From Helicobacter canis (GTDB lineage Bacteria > Campylobacterota > Campylobacteria > Campylobacterales > Helicobacteraceae), in the NCBI RefSeq assembly GCF_900451095.1, contig NZ_UGHV01000001.1, forward strand, positions 1,984,001 to 2,048,000: a stretch of DNA of 64,000 nucleotides, in the 5' to 3' direction. A model generated the notes under the pieces. That model was not told where the DNA came from. It was given only the letters and a program-made list of their open reading frames with translations, and searched no databases. Below are positions 9,502 to 19,281 of this stretch, one piece after another. Numbering within the stretch: position 1 is the stretch's first letter; the number at the start of each line of letters is the position of its first letter. The translations under genes were made by a program, and so were the position numbers.

Positions 9502-10842
9502 ATGTCGCTCCGTGTGCTTAAACACAAACTCGCCTCGCGCCCAAATCTCTCGCCACAATATGGTGTCATCTCCAAGATCACACCCACAATCATCTATGCC
9601 AAGGGCATTAGCCCATCAGTTGGCGATATTGTAAAAATCACGCACAAGGATTCTAGTCAATCGCTAGGGATTGTTACGCTAAGCGATGGGCAGAGCTTCG
9701 GGTTTAATCCCTTTTCTTTCGTGGAGCATTTTGGGATCAATGATATTGTGATGATTGAGAAAAATGGCTTAACTTTCCCTATGGCAGAATCTATGCTTGG
9801 GCGCGTGTTTGACCCACTTGGCACATCCATTGATGACAAGCCCCCACTGCTAGAATCCACGCATTTGCCTATCATCACGCCGCCCATTCGCGCACTAAAG
9901 CGCGGCATTATCGATGAGGTCTTTGATGTAGGCGTGCGCTCAATCAATGGACTACTTACCTGCGGCAAGGGGCAGAAGCTTGGGATTTTTGCCGGATCTG
10001 GCGTGGGGAAATCCACCCTTATGGGAATGATTGTGCGCGGCTGCAAAGCTCCAATAAAAGTCATCGCTCTTATTGGTGAAAGGGGGCGAGAGGTGCCGGA
10101 GTTTATCCACAAGTCCCTAGGCGGCGATCTTAGCAACACCGTGCTAATCGTAGCCACAAGCGATGACTCGCCTCTTATGCGCAAATATGGCGCATTTAGT
10201 GCTATGGCAGTGGCGGAGTATTTTAAGTCTTTGGGGAATGATGTGCTGTTTATTATGGATTCTGTTACGCGCTTTGCTATGGCGCAGCGAGAGATTGGGC
10301 TAGCCCTAGGCGAGCCACCTACAAGCAAGGGCTATCCGCCATCAGTGCTCACACTTATGCCCCAGCTTATGGAGCGCGCAGGTAAAGAAGAGGGCAAAGG
10401 CTCTATCACAGCATTTTTCACCGTGCTTGTAGAAGGCGATGACTTAAGCGATCCTATCGCTGATCAAGCTCGCTCAATCCTTGATGGGCATATCATTTTA
10501 GAGCGAGCTTTGACAGATTTTGGGATTTATCCGCCTATCAATATCCTAGCTTCTGCCTCGCGCGTGAGCAATGACATCATCACCAAAGAGCACAGGGAGC
10601 TGATACAGAAATTCCGCCGCTACTACGCGCTGCTAAAGGACAATGAGATTCTCCTACGCATAGGCTCTTACCAGCACGGCAGCGATCCCGAGCTTGATTA
10701 CGCGCTGGCGATCAAGCCTGTTATGGAAGAATTTTTAAAGCAAGCAGAAGATGATAGCGTGAGCTTTGAAGAAGCTCTAATAATGCTAAAGGCGGTGTTT
10801 GCGCTGCCACAAAGCGAGCTTATGCAAAATCCAAACACATAG
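9502..10842 (+). CDS. fliI: Flagellum-specific ATPase FliI
   Basis: FliI is the ATPase of the flagellar type III export apparatus. The 446-residue protein has Walker A GSGVGKST at 165-172, followed by the IALIGERGREVPEF block typical of FliI and F1-beta-like ATPases, and a Walker B near LFIMDSVTRFA. AAGGA lies upstream of ATG 9502. It is divergent from tig and followed 27 bases later by a dehydrogenase gene. Residues LESTH near 118-121 are encoded by a CTAGAATCCAC repeat word. Confidence 0.95.
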   Translation: MSLRVLKHKLASRPNLSPQYGVISKITPTIIYAKGISPSVGDIVKITHKDSSQSLGIVTLSDGQSFGFNPFSFVEHFGINDIVMIEKNGLTFPMAESMLGRVFDPLGTSIDDKPPLLESTHLPIITPPIRALKRGIIDEVFDVGVRSINGLLTCGKGQKLGIFAGSGVGKSTLMGMIVRGCKAPIKVIALIGERGREVPEFIHKSLGGDLSNTVLIVATSDDSPLMRKYGAFSAMAVAEYFKSLGNDVLFIMDSVTRFAMAQREIGLALGEPPTSKGYPPSVLTLMPQLMERAGKEEGKGSITAFFTVLVEGDDLSDPIADQARSILDGHIILERALTDFGIYPPINILASASRVSNDIITKEHRELIQKFRRYYALLKDNEILLRIGSYQHGSDPELDYALAIKPVMEEFLKQAEDDSVSFEEALIMLKAVFALPQSELMQNPNT

Positions 10843-10869
10843 ATTCTATCTCTTACCCCAAGGATCACA

Positions 10870-11703
10870 ATGGCGCAGCAACAAGTCGTATTTCTCACAG
10901 GAGCAAGTAGCGGGATCGGCAAAGAGACAGCGGTGATACTCCATAATGCAGGCTACAAAGTCTATGCCGCTGCTAGGCGCATAGAGTGTATGCAAGATTT
11001 GCAGGATATGGGGATTTGCGTGGTGTTTATCGATCTGCTACAAGAAGAATCCATTAGGTTATGCGTAGAATCCATTATGCAAAAAGAGGGCGGTATTGAT
11101 ATTTTGATTAGCAATGCTGGGTATGGATTCTACGGCGCGGTGGAGGATACGCCGCTAGAATCCGCTAAAGCACAGCTAGAGGTTAATCTCTTTGCCTTTG
11201 CGCGCTTGGTGCAGCTAATCGCCCCTAGTATGCGAGCAAAGGGGGCTGGCAAAATCATCGCTGTAAGCTCCATAGCTGGCAAGGTATGGACACCCTTTGG
11301 TGGGTGGTATCACGCAAGCAAGTTTGCCCTTGAGGGGCTATGCGATAGCTTGCGATTAGAGCTAAAGCCCTTTGGCATTGCAGTCATCATCATTGAGCCC
11401 GGCGGGATTAAGACTGATTGGGGGATTATTGCTGCAAGGCATTTGCGAGAGATTAGCGAGAGTGGCGCGTATAAGCAGCAATGTGAGCATTATGCTAGGG
11501 CATTGGAGCAAACTTATCAAGGCTCTTCACTCTCTAGCCCTAGTCTCATCGCACACACCATCTATCAAGCCATCTCTGCCAAAACCCCTAAAACACGCTA
11601 TCTTGTAGGCTTTATGGCACGCCCTATGCTCTATGCTAAACGCCTTTTGGGGGATAGGCTGTTTGATACAATTATCGCCTATGCGTGGGGCAAGAGGTGG
11701 TAG
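10870..11703 (+). CDS. Short-chain dehydrogenase/reductase
   Basis: This 277-residue classical SDR has the cofactor-binding motif TGASSGIG (residues 10-17), NAG at 82-84, the catalytic Ser in AVSS near 133-134, and the YxxxK pair Tyr147/Lys151 (YHASK). The PGGIKTDWG segment after the active site is typical of SDRs that oxidise or reduce lipid-like or steroid-like alcohols, but the substrate is not predictable. It may be cotranscribed with fliI (27-base gap), although that neighbourhood gives no functional clue. Confidence 0.85.
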   Translation: MAQQQVVFLTGASSGIGKETAVILHNAGYKVYAAARRIECMQDLQDMGICVVFIDLLQEESIRLCVESIMQKEGGIDILISNAGYGFYGAVEDTPLESAKAQLEVNLFAFARLVQLIAPSMRAKGAGKIIAVSSIAGKVWTPFGGWYHASKFALEGLCDSLRLELKPFGIAVIIIEPGGIKTDWGIIAARHLREISESGAYKQQCEHYARALEQTYQGSSLSSPSLIAHTIYQAISAKTPKTRYLVGFMARPMLYAKRLLGDRLFDTIIAYAWGKRW

Positions 11704-12111
11704 TGAAGTGGTAGTAGAATCTAGCTACCACGCTTCATAACTAGATGTGATGGCTAGGGGTTTTGATTGAGAATTGCGCGAAACAAGATTCTACCCTAAA
11801 GTAGTTACAACGAAAATTTTTGTAAAAATTATGTAAATATTTACTTTTATATTTCATAATTCCACCCAGCCGGATGGCATATCCGGCTAACGCATTTTGA
11901 GAGTGTCTTTTACATTATCTTAGTTTTTATGCGTTGCTCTCCTTTTTGTTTATTTAACTCCTTATCATCTTATCGCTCCCCCCTAGCGATAAGGTGTTAA
12001 TCTATCACTTCATACAACAATCCCCAACAAATCCCACAAGCAATAAAAGATAAACACAATAAAGACTAGAATCCAGCATAAAGACTAGAATCCAGCCTAG
12101 ATGTCAAGTCC
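11704..12111. other. Intergenic region with two inverted repeats and TAGAATCC copies
   Basis: I find no gene in this 408-base gap between converging genes. It holds an inverted repeat AGCCGGAT...ATCCGGCT near 11870-11890, a perfect 9-bp inverted repeat CTTATCGCT (11969-11977) / AGCGATAAG (11985-11993), and a tandem pair of ACTAGAATCCAGC at about 12066-12097. The hairpins lack a good T-run, so they are only weak candidates for bidirectional terminators. Confidence 0.5.
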
Positions 12112-14667
12112 CTAGAGATAATTGACAAGCGACATTTGGTTGATCCTACTTGTAGAGTTCATCACAGCATTAAGGTTTGTCGTGATATTAGAAAATTTAT
12201 TATAAGTATCTGCAATATCCGTGCCGATATTTTGTCCTTTAAGCCCTTCAATCTGTGTTTTTAAAATCTCGTGGCGGCGTATGACATTTTCAAAAGTCTT
12301 GCCGTGTGAGCCATTGAGCGCGATGATTTTTTCTATATGATCGCTTAGGTGGTCAAATGCCGTTATGCCATTTTGCACGCCTTTATTACGCATAATAGCC
12401 CCATACGAATCCTTTGCCCCTGCGCGATACACGCCCTTTCTCACTGCTTCGATAATCTCATCAATTTCTTTAAAAAAGTTAATTTCTGGTGTATCGATTG
12501 TAAGCGCATTATTGGCATTTAAGCGCAGAGAATTTGTATTGCGCTGTAATGTATCGTGTGAAAAATCATTGCTACTTGCATCATAAAACATCACATTCAT
12601 TCGCGTAACAGAGCGCATTTTGTCTTGGATCTGGATTCTACCATCTGGGGTCATTGCCACATCAAACATTCCCTTTGCATCAGTAAGTAGCTGGACATAC
12701 GCATCTTTGGTCGCTTGCACGACACCACCCTTTGGCGGCTCTACTGCTTTATAAGAATTATGATCCTGGTTGCTATAATTTAGTGCGATACTTAGCGCAT
12801 CCATAAGCTGGCGATATGTTACATCATCAGGCTTAGTAACGCTCACTCCGGGCGGCTCATCGATAGGGTTAAAAAGCGGGATCGTGTAGTCTTGCCCATC
12901 TTCTGCGACATTTGGCAGCAGCATATATGCCCCTGCTTCATCAAAGACAATGCGCGCTTCTATCTGCACACCATTCATATCATTGACTTTTAGCACATAG
13001 CTTTGTCCCTCAATGCTCGCCCCCACCACATCGCTAAGTTTTGTCTCGCCATTTGCATAGCCACTGCCATTTGCCAGCACTTGCGAGAGACTAGAAGTAA
13101 GCTTTGAGCCCTCTACTTGAAAAAATGTCCTATCATACTCATTGCCATAATCTGTCGGCACACCATCAGTTTGTGCGCCAAATTCATCAAGCGTTGTCAA
13201 AGCGATCGAGAATCCGTGCTCACCATTAAAGGGCGGATCTTGGAAGTCGTGTGCTTGATTGGCGACATTATTATCAATCACAATCAAACGCCCCTTGGTG
13301 ATTGATACATCAATATTACCGCCAAAATGCTCTTTAATCGCTTGGGCAAGATCCCTAGCAGTAGCCCCCTTAATATCAAAGCGCAAGAAATCTAGCGGCT
13401 CTTGATCTTCTCCTGTGTTTATCTTGCCATCTGGCGTATTTGGACGGGTCCCGCTAATAAGCAGTGTCGAGACATTAGGAGGGAAGAGATCTTCAAGCTT
13501 TGTAGTCATTTCTGCGGCTTTATTATCCCTAGTGATAAAAGCCGTAGGCAGCTCTACTTTGCGGAAGTCGCTTTTGTCCGTTACGCCAACGATGGTAGAT
13601 ACCACCCTATCTGTCAAAAACGCACTTTGATTATAGGCTGTAACGCGCGCGCCATTAGTGATCAAATCATCAATATTATCGACATTCATATCGCTTGAAA
13701 TCATATGAAAATCTACCCCTGATTTACCGGGCTCTAAGTCTTTGATCTCTATTTGCCCCCATTGATTAAGTGTAACTTCTACGACTTTATTTAACGCCGT
13801 ATTGCCAAACTCCTTGCCAATGCGATCAAGCAAGTCCTGCACCTTTGTCGCTCGCGCATCATTAGAAAATCCTTTATCCAAGGCAAATTTAGACTTAAAC
13901 ACCGAGCCATCAGATCGCACACCCCGCAGATAAAAATACTCCGGCACATCATTGCTAGGGTCGCTATCATCATCGCCGATCAAATCGCGCAAAGTATCGC
14001 TGGCTTTGATATAGACTTCTTGGGAGAGATTGCTGCGGTTTGAGCTATCCATAATGCCCGGGTGCAGCTTGGATTGATTAAGCATTTTTAGGTTTGTGGT
14101 GATGATACGCTGCTTATCACTATCCCTGCCAAAAAACAGCTCCTGCCCTGTTACATTATATGGCACGAGATTATGCGAGCTTACTAGGACATTGAGCTTT
14201 TCATCATTGCCGTGGTAGTTGCCATCTTCATCAAATGGCGGGTGATCGACTCTACTCCCGCCAAAGATGAAATTCCCACCGATAGAAGTATTTGCTAGGC
14301 TTAGAAAATGCTTTTTCAACGCCTCCATATCATTAGCGATAGCCTCACGAGAGGCAGGAGAGTGTATGTCGTTTGCCGCTTGGATTAGCTTTGTCTTAAA
14401 CTGCACCATTGTCTCTGATAGATCGGATAAGGTTTTATCAGTATTAAGCGTGGCAGTTTGTGCGTGCTCGGCGACATCAATGCCTTGGGCTAGGGTGTTG
14501 ATCTCATTTTCAAAGCGGAGATTTTGATTATACACGCTCGCATCTTGGTAGCCGTATTGGATTTTAAGCCCAGAAGCAATCTGCGTATTTTTGTCATTAA
14601 GCTTGTTTTGCAAGGTGTTTTGGTAGTGGTTCATTTGGTTATACTTGGTCCCAAATGTGATACGCAT
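12112..14667 (-). CDS. flgL: Flagellar hook-associated protein 3 (hook-filament junction)
   Basis: FlgL forms the junction between hook and filament. The 851-residue length is typical of the long epsilonproteobacterial FlgL, against about 300 in enterics. The conserved N-terminal coiled segment (MRITFGTKYNQMNHYQ, then QNKLNDKNTQIASGLKIQ) and the C-terminal helical segment (residues about 800-851, ending in MSLVNYL) match the D0/D1 domains, with a large variable exposed middle. It is transcribed alone on the minus strand; no sigma-54 or sigma-28 box was firmly identified upstream. Confidence 0.93.
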   Translation of the reverse strand: MRITFGTKYNQMNHYQNTLQNKLNDKNTQIASGLKIQYGYQDASVYNQNLRFENEINTLAQGIDVAEHAQTATLNTDKTLSDLSETMVQFKTKLIQAANDIHSPASREAIANDMEALKKHFLSLANTSIGGNFIFGGSRVDHPPFDEDGNYHGNDEKLNVLVSSHNLVPYNVTGQELFFGRDSDKQRIITTNLKMLNQSKLHPGIMDSSNRSNLSQEVYIKASDTLRDLIGDDDSDPSNDVPEYFYLRGVRSDGSVFKSKFALDKGFSNDARATKVQDLLDRIGKEFGNTALNKVVEVTLNQWGQIEIKDLEPGKSGVDFHMISSDMNVDNIDDLITNGARVTAYNQSAFLTDRVVSTIVGVTDKSDFRKVELPTAFITRDNKAAEMTTKLEDLFPPNVSTLLISGTRPNTPDGKINTGEDQEPLDFLRFDIKGATARDLAQAIKEHFGGNIDVSITKGRLIVIDNNVANQAHDFQDPPFNGEHGFSIALTTLDEFGAQTDGVPTDYGNEYDRTFFQVEGSKLTSSLSQVLANGSGYANGETKLSDVVGASIEGQSYVLKVNDMNGVQIEARIVFDEAGAYMLLPNVAEDGQDYTIPLFNPIDEPPGVSVTKPDDVTYRQLMDALSIALNYSNQDHNSYKAVEPPKGGVVQATKDAYVQLLTDAKGMFDVAMTPDGRIQIQDKMRSVTRMNVMFYDASSNDFSHDTLQRNTNSLRLNANNALTIDTPEINFFKEIDEIIEAVRKGVYRAGAKDSYGAIMRNKGVQNGITAFDHLSDHIEKIIALNGSHGKTFENVIRRHEILKTQIEGLKGQNIGTDIADTYNKFSNITTNLNAVMNSTSRINQMSLVNYL

Positions 14668-15065
14668 AGAATCTCCTTAGAACTTAAAATCCTAGAATCC
14701 ACTTTTTCACTTGTGGCGTTGGCTTTTGGACTAGAATCGCAGATTGCTTCATCTTGCTTCGTCAATAGACTCCAAGTCTTATTTCCTTGCAAGCCTTGCA
14801 AACCCCAATTCTAGCCTCAAAATCCTTCCGCCTACAAGGTGGTTATCAAACATACTTTCAGCCTCTGTTTCATCGCAAATCCTGCCGCCTGCGGCTTAAC
14901 CTTTGGGCATTTTTGTCAAAACCCTAGAATCCGCGGCGTTTTAAAGCGATTTTGTCAAAAGTGGATTCTAGGTTTTTGGATTTTTGGCGTTGCTAGAATC
15001 CTCGTTTCACACCCCATCTCCTAATGCAAAGTAAGCAAAAAAGGTGCCACTTTAGATCCTGCCCC
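14668..15065. repeat. Repeat-filled intergenic region between CapA-like gene and flgL
   Basis: There is no gene here. The stretch starts with CTAGAATCCACTTTTT (about 14691) and contains one copy of the large composite hairpin element (about 14740-14830). That copy has outer arms GACTAGAAT / ATTCTAGCC and an inner hairpin around AGACTCCAAGTCT. Further TAGAATCC words follow at about 14925, 14963 and 14993. The inner segment is closely similar to one near 38,530. Confidence 0.7.
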
Positions 15066-16376
15066 TTACTTCCACGCTTGGGTGAGGATCTTTGTGTAGT
15101 CTTTATAAATGTGCTTGGCGTTTGGCAGAAGCTTATTGCTTACCTTTCGCAATGGATAGATCGCAAAGTTTTTGCCCCCACTCTCATAATGCGTCCAAAT
15201 AAGCTCTGCACGCAAATCGCTTAAAGATACCCTAGGCACAAACCCCCCCTCTGCCCCAAGCCTAGCAAGAAGGGCTTCACGCTTTTTTGTATCAAACAAA
15301 TGTATGCGCACAGAAGTGAGCATACCCACGCGCTTGTTTATGCCCTTTTGCGCGGAGATGAGATTGCCGTGCGAGTAGATCACAAGGGTGTTGCCGATTT
15401 TTTCAATAGGCTGGATCACATGGGGGTGATTGCCGATGACAATATCCACGCCAAGGCTCGCTAAAAGCGCGGCAAACTCGCGCTGCTCCTTGCTTGGGGC
15501 AAAGTCGTATTCTATGCCCCAGTGCATTGAGACAAGCAGCAAATCCACCTTATCTCGCAGGGCTTTGACATCGCGTATAAGCATATCTTTGGTATAGACA
15601 TTGACAAGGTATTCCTTGCCCTTTGGGATAGGGATACCATTGGTGCCATAAGTGTAGGCAAGCAGCGCGTAGGTAATGCCATTTTTCTCATAGATTCTAG
15701 GCTTATCTCTATCCTCTTGACTTGCATAGCTTCCAGCAATGGTAATTGGCATTGCTCGTGCGATAGATTCTGCCTCTTTTGTATGCCAATACGCAAGCAT
15801 TGCCCGCACACCGCGCTCGCCTTTATCAAGCGTGTGGTTATTGGCTAGTGAGATGAGATTAAAGCCAAGGGAAAGCATCGTATCGCCAAATTCTTGCGGG
15901 GAGTTAAAGCTTGGATAGCTGCTAAGCCCAAGCTCTGTGCCGCCTAAAATGGTCTCTTGATTGTAAAATGCCAAGTCATAGCGTGCGATGAGTGGGGCGA
16001 TAGGCGCAAACATCTTGGCAAAGTTATATGTGATAGCACTAGTGCTAGAATCCACTTTTTGCGCATCTGTATATACCGGCGTATGCAGCAGCGCATCGCC
16101 TGCCATCACAAGCGACAAAGAATGCGCGCGCGTAAAAAGCCGCTTCGTGCGCTTAGGTGGAGAGTCTGGCGCGATCTTAGCTTGTGCCTCTTGGGCTGAT
16201 TTTTGCGGCGTATTTGCGCTGGATTCTAGCTCTTGTGATGAAGTGGATTTGACAAAATTAGATTCTACTGCAGTGTCTTGAGACACTGCGTGCAGCGGAT
16301 AAGCGAGCCATAAGCACGCAAGATAAGCACAAATCCACGCCTTAGATCTATGTAGATCGCTCTTGGTAAGAATCAT
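15066..16376 (-). CDS. CapA-family (poly-gamma-glutamate synthesis type) metallophosphoesterase-like protein
   Basis: The 436-residue protein has a signal-type hydrophobic segment at residues 13-31 and a Ser/Ala-rich linker. A CapA/PGA_cap domain follows, with MAGDALLH (91-98), YNQET (138-142), ANNHTLDKG (178-186), an HWG-EY block and IGNHPHVIQP. These positions correspond to the metal-site motifs of calcineurin-like CapA proteins. Members act at the cell envelope, some in poly-gamma-glutamate capsule synthesis, but many have unknown roles, and no capB or capC is nearby. The gene overlaps glcD by 4 bases and is likely translated with it. A QKVDSS segment near residue 106 is repeat-derived. 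Confidence 0.8.
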   Translation of the reverse strand: MILTKSDLHRSKAWICAYLACLWLAYPLHAVSQDTAVESNFVKSTSSQELESSANTPQKSAQEAQAKIAPDSPPKRTKRLFTRAHSLSLVMAGDALLHTPVYTDAQKVDSSTSAITYNFAKMFAPIAPLIARYDLAFYNQETILGGTELGLSSYPSFNSPQEFGDTMLSLGFNLISLANNHTLDKGERGVRAMLAYWHTKEAESIARAMPITIAGSYASQEDRDKPRIYEKNGITYALLAYTYGTNGIPIPKGKEYLVNVYTKDMLIRDVKALRDKVDLLLVSMHWGIEYDFAPSKEQREFAALLASLGVDIVIGNHPHVIQPIEKIGNTLVIYSHGNLISAQKGINKRVGMLTSVRIHLFDTKKREALLARLGAEGGFVPRVSLSDLRAELIWTHYESGGKNFAIYPLRKVSNKLLPNAKHIYKDYTKILTQAWK

Positions 16377-17758
16377 AAGCCCATTTTGCCCGGGTTCAAA
16401 ATATTGTTTGGATCAAATGCCTGCTTGATTGCCTTAAACAAATTCATCTCTTCTTGCGTGAAGGCTAGGTGCATAAAGGGGGCTTTGGATAGCCCTATGC
16501 CGTGCTCGCCACTAAGCGTGCCTTCTAGCTCCACCGCAATGGCAAAAATCTCTTCAATACACGCATAGCCGCGAGCTAGCTCATCTTTATCATCGGGATT
16601 TGGCACCATCACATTCGTATGCACATTGCCATCGCCCGTATGCCCAAAGCAAGGGATCTTAAAGCCATATTTCTCGCTCATCTCTTGGATCCTAGCAAGC
16701 AGCTCTGGCAAGCGAGAGCGCGGCACGGTAATGTCTTCATTTAGCTTCTTTTTGCCATAGATTGTGATACTCTGGCTTGCATTGCGTCTTGCAAACCACA
16801 AGTCCTCTTCCTCCTTAGAATCCTTAGCTACGACAAACTTCGTGCAGCCATTTTCCATAAATCGCGCTTCTAGCTTGCTAAGATCAGCTTCTAATGCCTC
16901 TGGCAAATCACCATCAACTTGCGTGATCAAAATCGCCCCAGCGTCCTTTGGCAGCCCCTTATGAAATCGCTCTTCAACCGCTTGGATAGAGAGCTGGTCT
17001 AAAAACTCCATAGCCACAGGCGTAATCCCACTTGCCATACTTCTATACACCGCATTCATCGCATCTTCAATGCTTGCAAACACCCCCATAGCCGAGCGTT
17101 TGTATTGAGGCTTGGGCAGCAGCTTCAAAGTAAGCTCTGTGATGACTGCAAGCGTGCCCTCACTAGCGATCAAAATGCCTGCTATGTTGTAGCCTGCGAC
17201 ATCTTTAATCGTCTTTTTGCCTGCGCGGATAATATCGCCATTTGGCAGCACCGCACGCAAGGCAAGCACATAATCTTTGGTGATCCCATACTTTGCCGCG
17301 CGCATTCCACCGGCATTTTCACTGACATTGCCCCCTAGCGTGCTGTAATCTTGGCTAGCTGGATCTGGCGGGTAGAAAAGCCCTCTTTTTTCCACTTCGT
17401 TTTGAAAGATTTTATTCACCACGCCGGGCTGGACTCTAGCAATGAGATTTTTCTCATCGATTTCTAAGATTTGATTGAAGTGCTTCTCAAGGCTTAAGAT
17501 GACCCCACCACTAGCAGGCAGAGCCCCACCTGTGAAGCCACTCCCCGCCCCGCGCGGCACAATGGCGATTTTGTGGGTATTGCAGTAGCGTAGAATCTGG
17601 CTTACTTCAGCCTCATCGCGCGGATATACCACCGCATCTGGCTCATATCGCTCCCTTGTAGCGTCATAGCAGTAGGCAAGCAAATGCGCCTTATGTGTGT
17701 GGCAATTATCTTTCCCTACTATCGCACTTAATGCTTGTATATGTGTGGATTCTAGCAT
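16373..17758 (-). CDS. glcD: FAD-linked glycolate/D-lactate oxidase subunit GlcD
   Basis: This 461-residue flavoprotein oxidises a 2-hydroxyacid (glycolate or D-lactate). FAD-binding motifs include PRGAGSGFTGGALP near residue 65, DPASQDYSTLGGNVSENAGG near 132, and a C-terminal FAD_oxidase_C domain with CFGHTGDGNVH and GEHGIG. GlcE and GlcF are not adjacent, as in Helicobacter. The first codons (MLEST) are made by the window-wide repeat word CTAGAATCCAC directly after ATG, with AGGAG upstream. The glcD, pgbA-like, Nudix and csd3 order matches H. pylori HP0509-HP0506. Confidence 0.9.
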   Translation of the reverse strand: MLESTHIQALSAIVGKDNCHTHKAHLLAYCYDATRERYEPDAVVYPRDEAEVSQILRYCNTHKIAIVPRGAGSGFTGGALPASGGVILSLEKHFNQILEIDEKNLIARVQPGVVNKIFQNEVEKRGLFYPPDPASQDYSTLGGNVSENAGGMRAAKYGITKDYVLALRAVLPNGDIIRAGKKTIKDVAGYNIAGILIASEGTLAVITELTLKLLPKPQYKRSAMGVFASIEDAMNAVYRSMASGITPVAMEFLDQLSIQAVEERFHKGLPKDAGAILITQVDGDLPEALEADLSKLEARFMENGCTKFVVAKDSKEEEDLWFARRNASQSITIYGKKKLNEDITVPRSRLPELLARIQEMSEKYGFKIPCFGHTGDGNVHTNVMVPNPDDKDELARGYACIEEIFAIAVELEGTLSGEHGIGLSKAPFMHLAFTQEEMNLFKAIKQAFDPNNILNPGKMGL

Positions 17759-17861
17759 AGCAGCTCCTTAGCCCTTAGTTATCTTACTCTTGTCTTGGCT
17801 CACGCCCATCTAGTGCAATCATATCTATACCCACATCAACAATGCTTTGCTCTCACTTACC

Positions 17862-18629
17862 CTACTCCTTTGACGCCTTAAAATCCTTGCCCTGCGCGAT
17901 TAGCGCGTCATAGTAGCGAAAATACTGCTTGGAATACTTTTTGAACAATGCCGTATCAAGCGATCCGCTAGAGGCATACTGCACTCTAGAGAAAAATGGC
18001 GCGATCGTGCTAGCATTTTCAAGCTCACTCGTGGAGAATTCGCGCTTTTCTAGCACCACTAAGCTTTGGCAGTCAAGGATATTAAGCGACTCTGTAGCGA
18101 TCACAAATAGCAAGCCTGCATTATAGATCCTACACACTTTATTTAAAAATGCAGGCTTGGGGTCAAAACCCCCCATATCAAACAAATACCCAATCATCAA
18201 ATCAGAATTTAAAAACTCGATAGCAGGATACGCACTGCGCACTTGCTCGTAAGATTCTAGTGTAGGAGCGATGATAAAAGCGCGATTATTGAGCGTGCGG
18301 AAATACACCTCATCGCCTTTTGTGGGGGCATTGGTGGGCGAAGGCAGGTATTTTTGCTTTAGCACACTATCGGCTTGGATTTTTCCATACGCCACCCCAG
18401 AATCCACCTTTATCACCGCGACTTCTGCAATCACGCTTGCATAATTGCTATCAAATCTATGCCACACAAGCCCGCTCTCACCCACTTGCAAATCCATAGC
18501 AGGGATCTCTATAATCTGTGCTTTTTCATCAACAGCTTGGATACTAAGCTTAAGTGGATTCTGGAGCGAATGCCCATAAGCCCACAGACAGCCCATAATC
18601 ATCACGCAAAAAACATATCTCACACACAA
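17862..18629 (-). CDS. PgbA/PgbB N-terminal-domain protein
   Basis: This 255-residue protein has a hydrophobic N-terminus consistent with a signal sequence (CVMIMGCLWAYGHSL). Its position between glcD and the Nudix/csd3 pair is that of H. pylori pgbA (HP0508), a surface plasminogen-binding protein, and the sequence has the character of the PgbA N-terminal domain. The Lys-rich, coiled C-terminal half that mediates plasminogen binding in H. pylori is absent here. It is therefore best called an N-terminal-domain homologue of unknown function, based mostly on synteny. Confidence 0.65.
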   Translation of the reverse strand: MCVRYVFCVMIMGCLWAYGHSLQNPLKLSIQAVDEKAQIIEIPAMDLQVGESGLVWHRFDSNYASVIAEVAVIKVDSGVAYGKIQADSVLKQKYLPSPTNAPTKGDEVYFRTLNNRAFIIAPTLESYEQVRSAYPAIEFLNSDLMIGYLFDMGGFDPKPAFLNKVCRIYNAGLLFVIATESLNILDCQSLVVLEKREFSTSELENASTIAPFFSRVQYASSGSLDTALFKKYSKQYFRYYDALIAQGKDFKASKE

Positions 18630-18676
18630 TCCTTAAGCAATATAGAATCTAAACTAGCTCCCACCTACGCACCCAA

Positions 18677-19279
18677 TCAAGTATTGTATTGATCAAAAAA
18701 ATAATTGATCGCAAAGGCTAGGGCTGGGGTCTTATGATAGCTTTCATCTTTGGTAAATGCTAGTGCGCTATCGCGCTTAAGATACAATACCTCTATCTTC
18801 TCATCATCAATCCCACCGCCCAATGCTCGCTTGTCCTTCTTGGACACTTTGGCGAAAAATATCGTCTGCCTAGCCCCACTAATCCCAACTGATGTATAAA
18901 AAGTCGTGATTTTTTCCAAGCGATTAGGGCTAATCTCATAGCCGCACTCCTCAAAGACTTCTTCTACTGCAATTTCTTCTAAGCTCTTTTTAGACTTATC
19001 CACAAGCCCCGCACAAAGCTCATAGATATAGCCATCATTATTGCGCATAAACACCGCTGGGCGAAACTGCTTGACAATCACAAATGCATCAAGATCAACT
19101 TCATAAAGCATAATGGATACGCTATCGTGAGAGTGGATAATATCCCAGCTTTTCTCTATCCCATCTTGCTTATAAAATAATCGCATAGGCTTAATGAAGC
19201 GAGAATCCTTACAAGAATCCTGCCTCAAATCCGTGATCTTGGGCGTAGGAAGCGGGGAAGAGAGAAAATACTTTTTCAT
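18677..19279 (-). CDS. Nudix hydrolase (nucleoside diphosphate sugar type)
   Basis: The 200-residue protein contains a Nudix box, ELCAGLVDKSKKS followed by LEEIAVEEVFEECGY (about residues 100-128), supplying the Glu ligands for Mg2+. The preceding FRPAVFM segment and YTSVGISGARQ after it are like ADP-ribose or UDP-sugar pyrophosphatases. The usual Arg of the box (REUxEE) is replaced by Val. The gene is 2 bases from csd3 and in the position of HP0507. Confidence 0.82.
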   Translation of the reverse strand: MKKYFLSSPLPTPKITDLRQDSCKDSRFIKPMRLFYKQDGIEKSWDIIHSHDSVSIMLYEVDLDAFVIVKQFRPAVFMRNNDGYIYELCAGLVDKSKKSLEEIAVEEVFEECGYEISPNRLEKITTFYTSVGISGARQTIFFAKVSKKDKRALGGGIDDEKIEVLYLKRDSALAFTKDESYHKTPALAFAINYFFDQYNT

Positions 19280-19281
19280 AA

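Noticed and set aside
11969..11993. Perfect 9-bp hairpin as a rho-independent terminator
   Set aside because: No T-run follows on either strand, so it is reported only as an inverted repeat.
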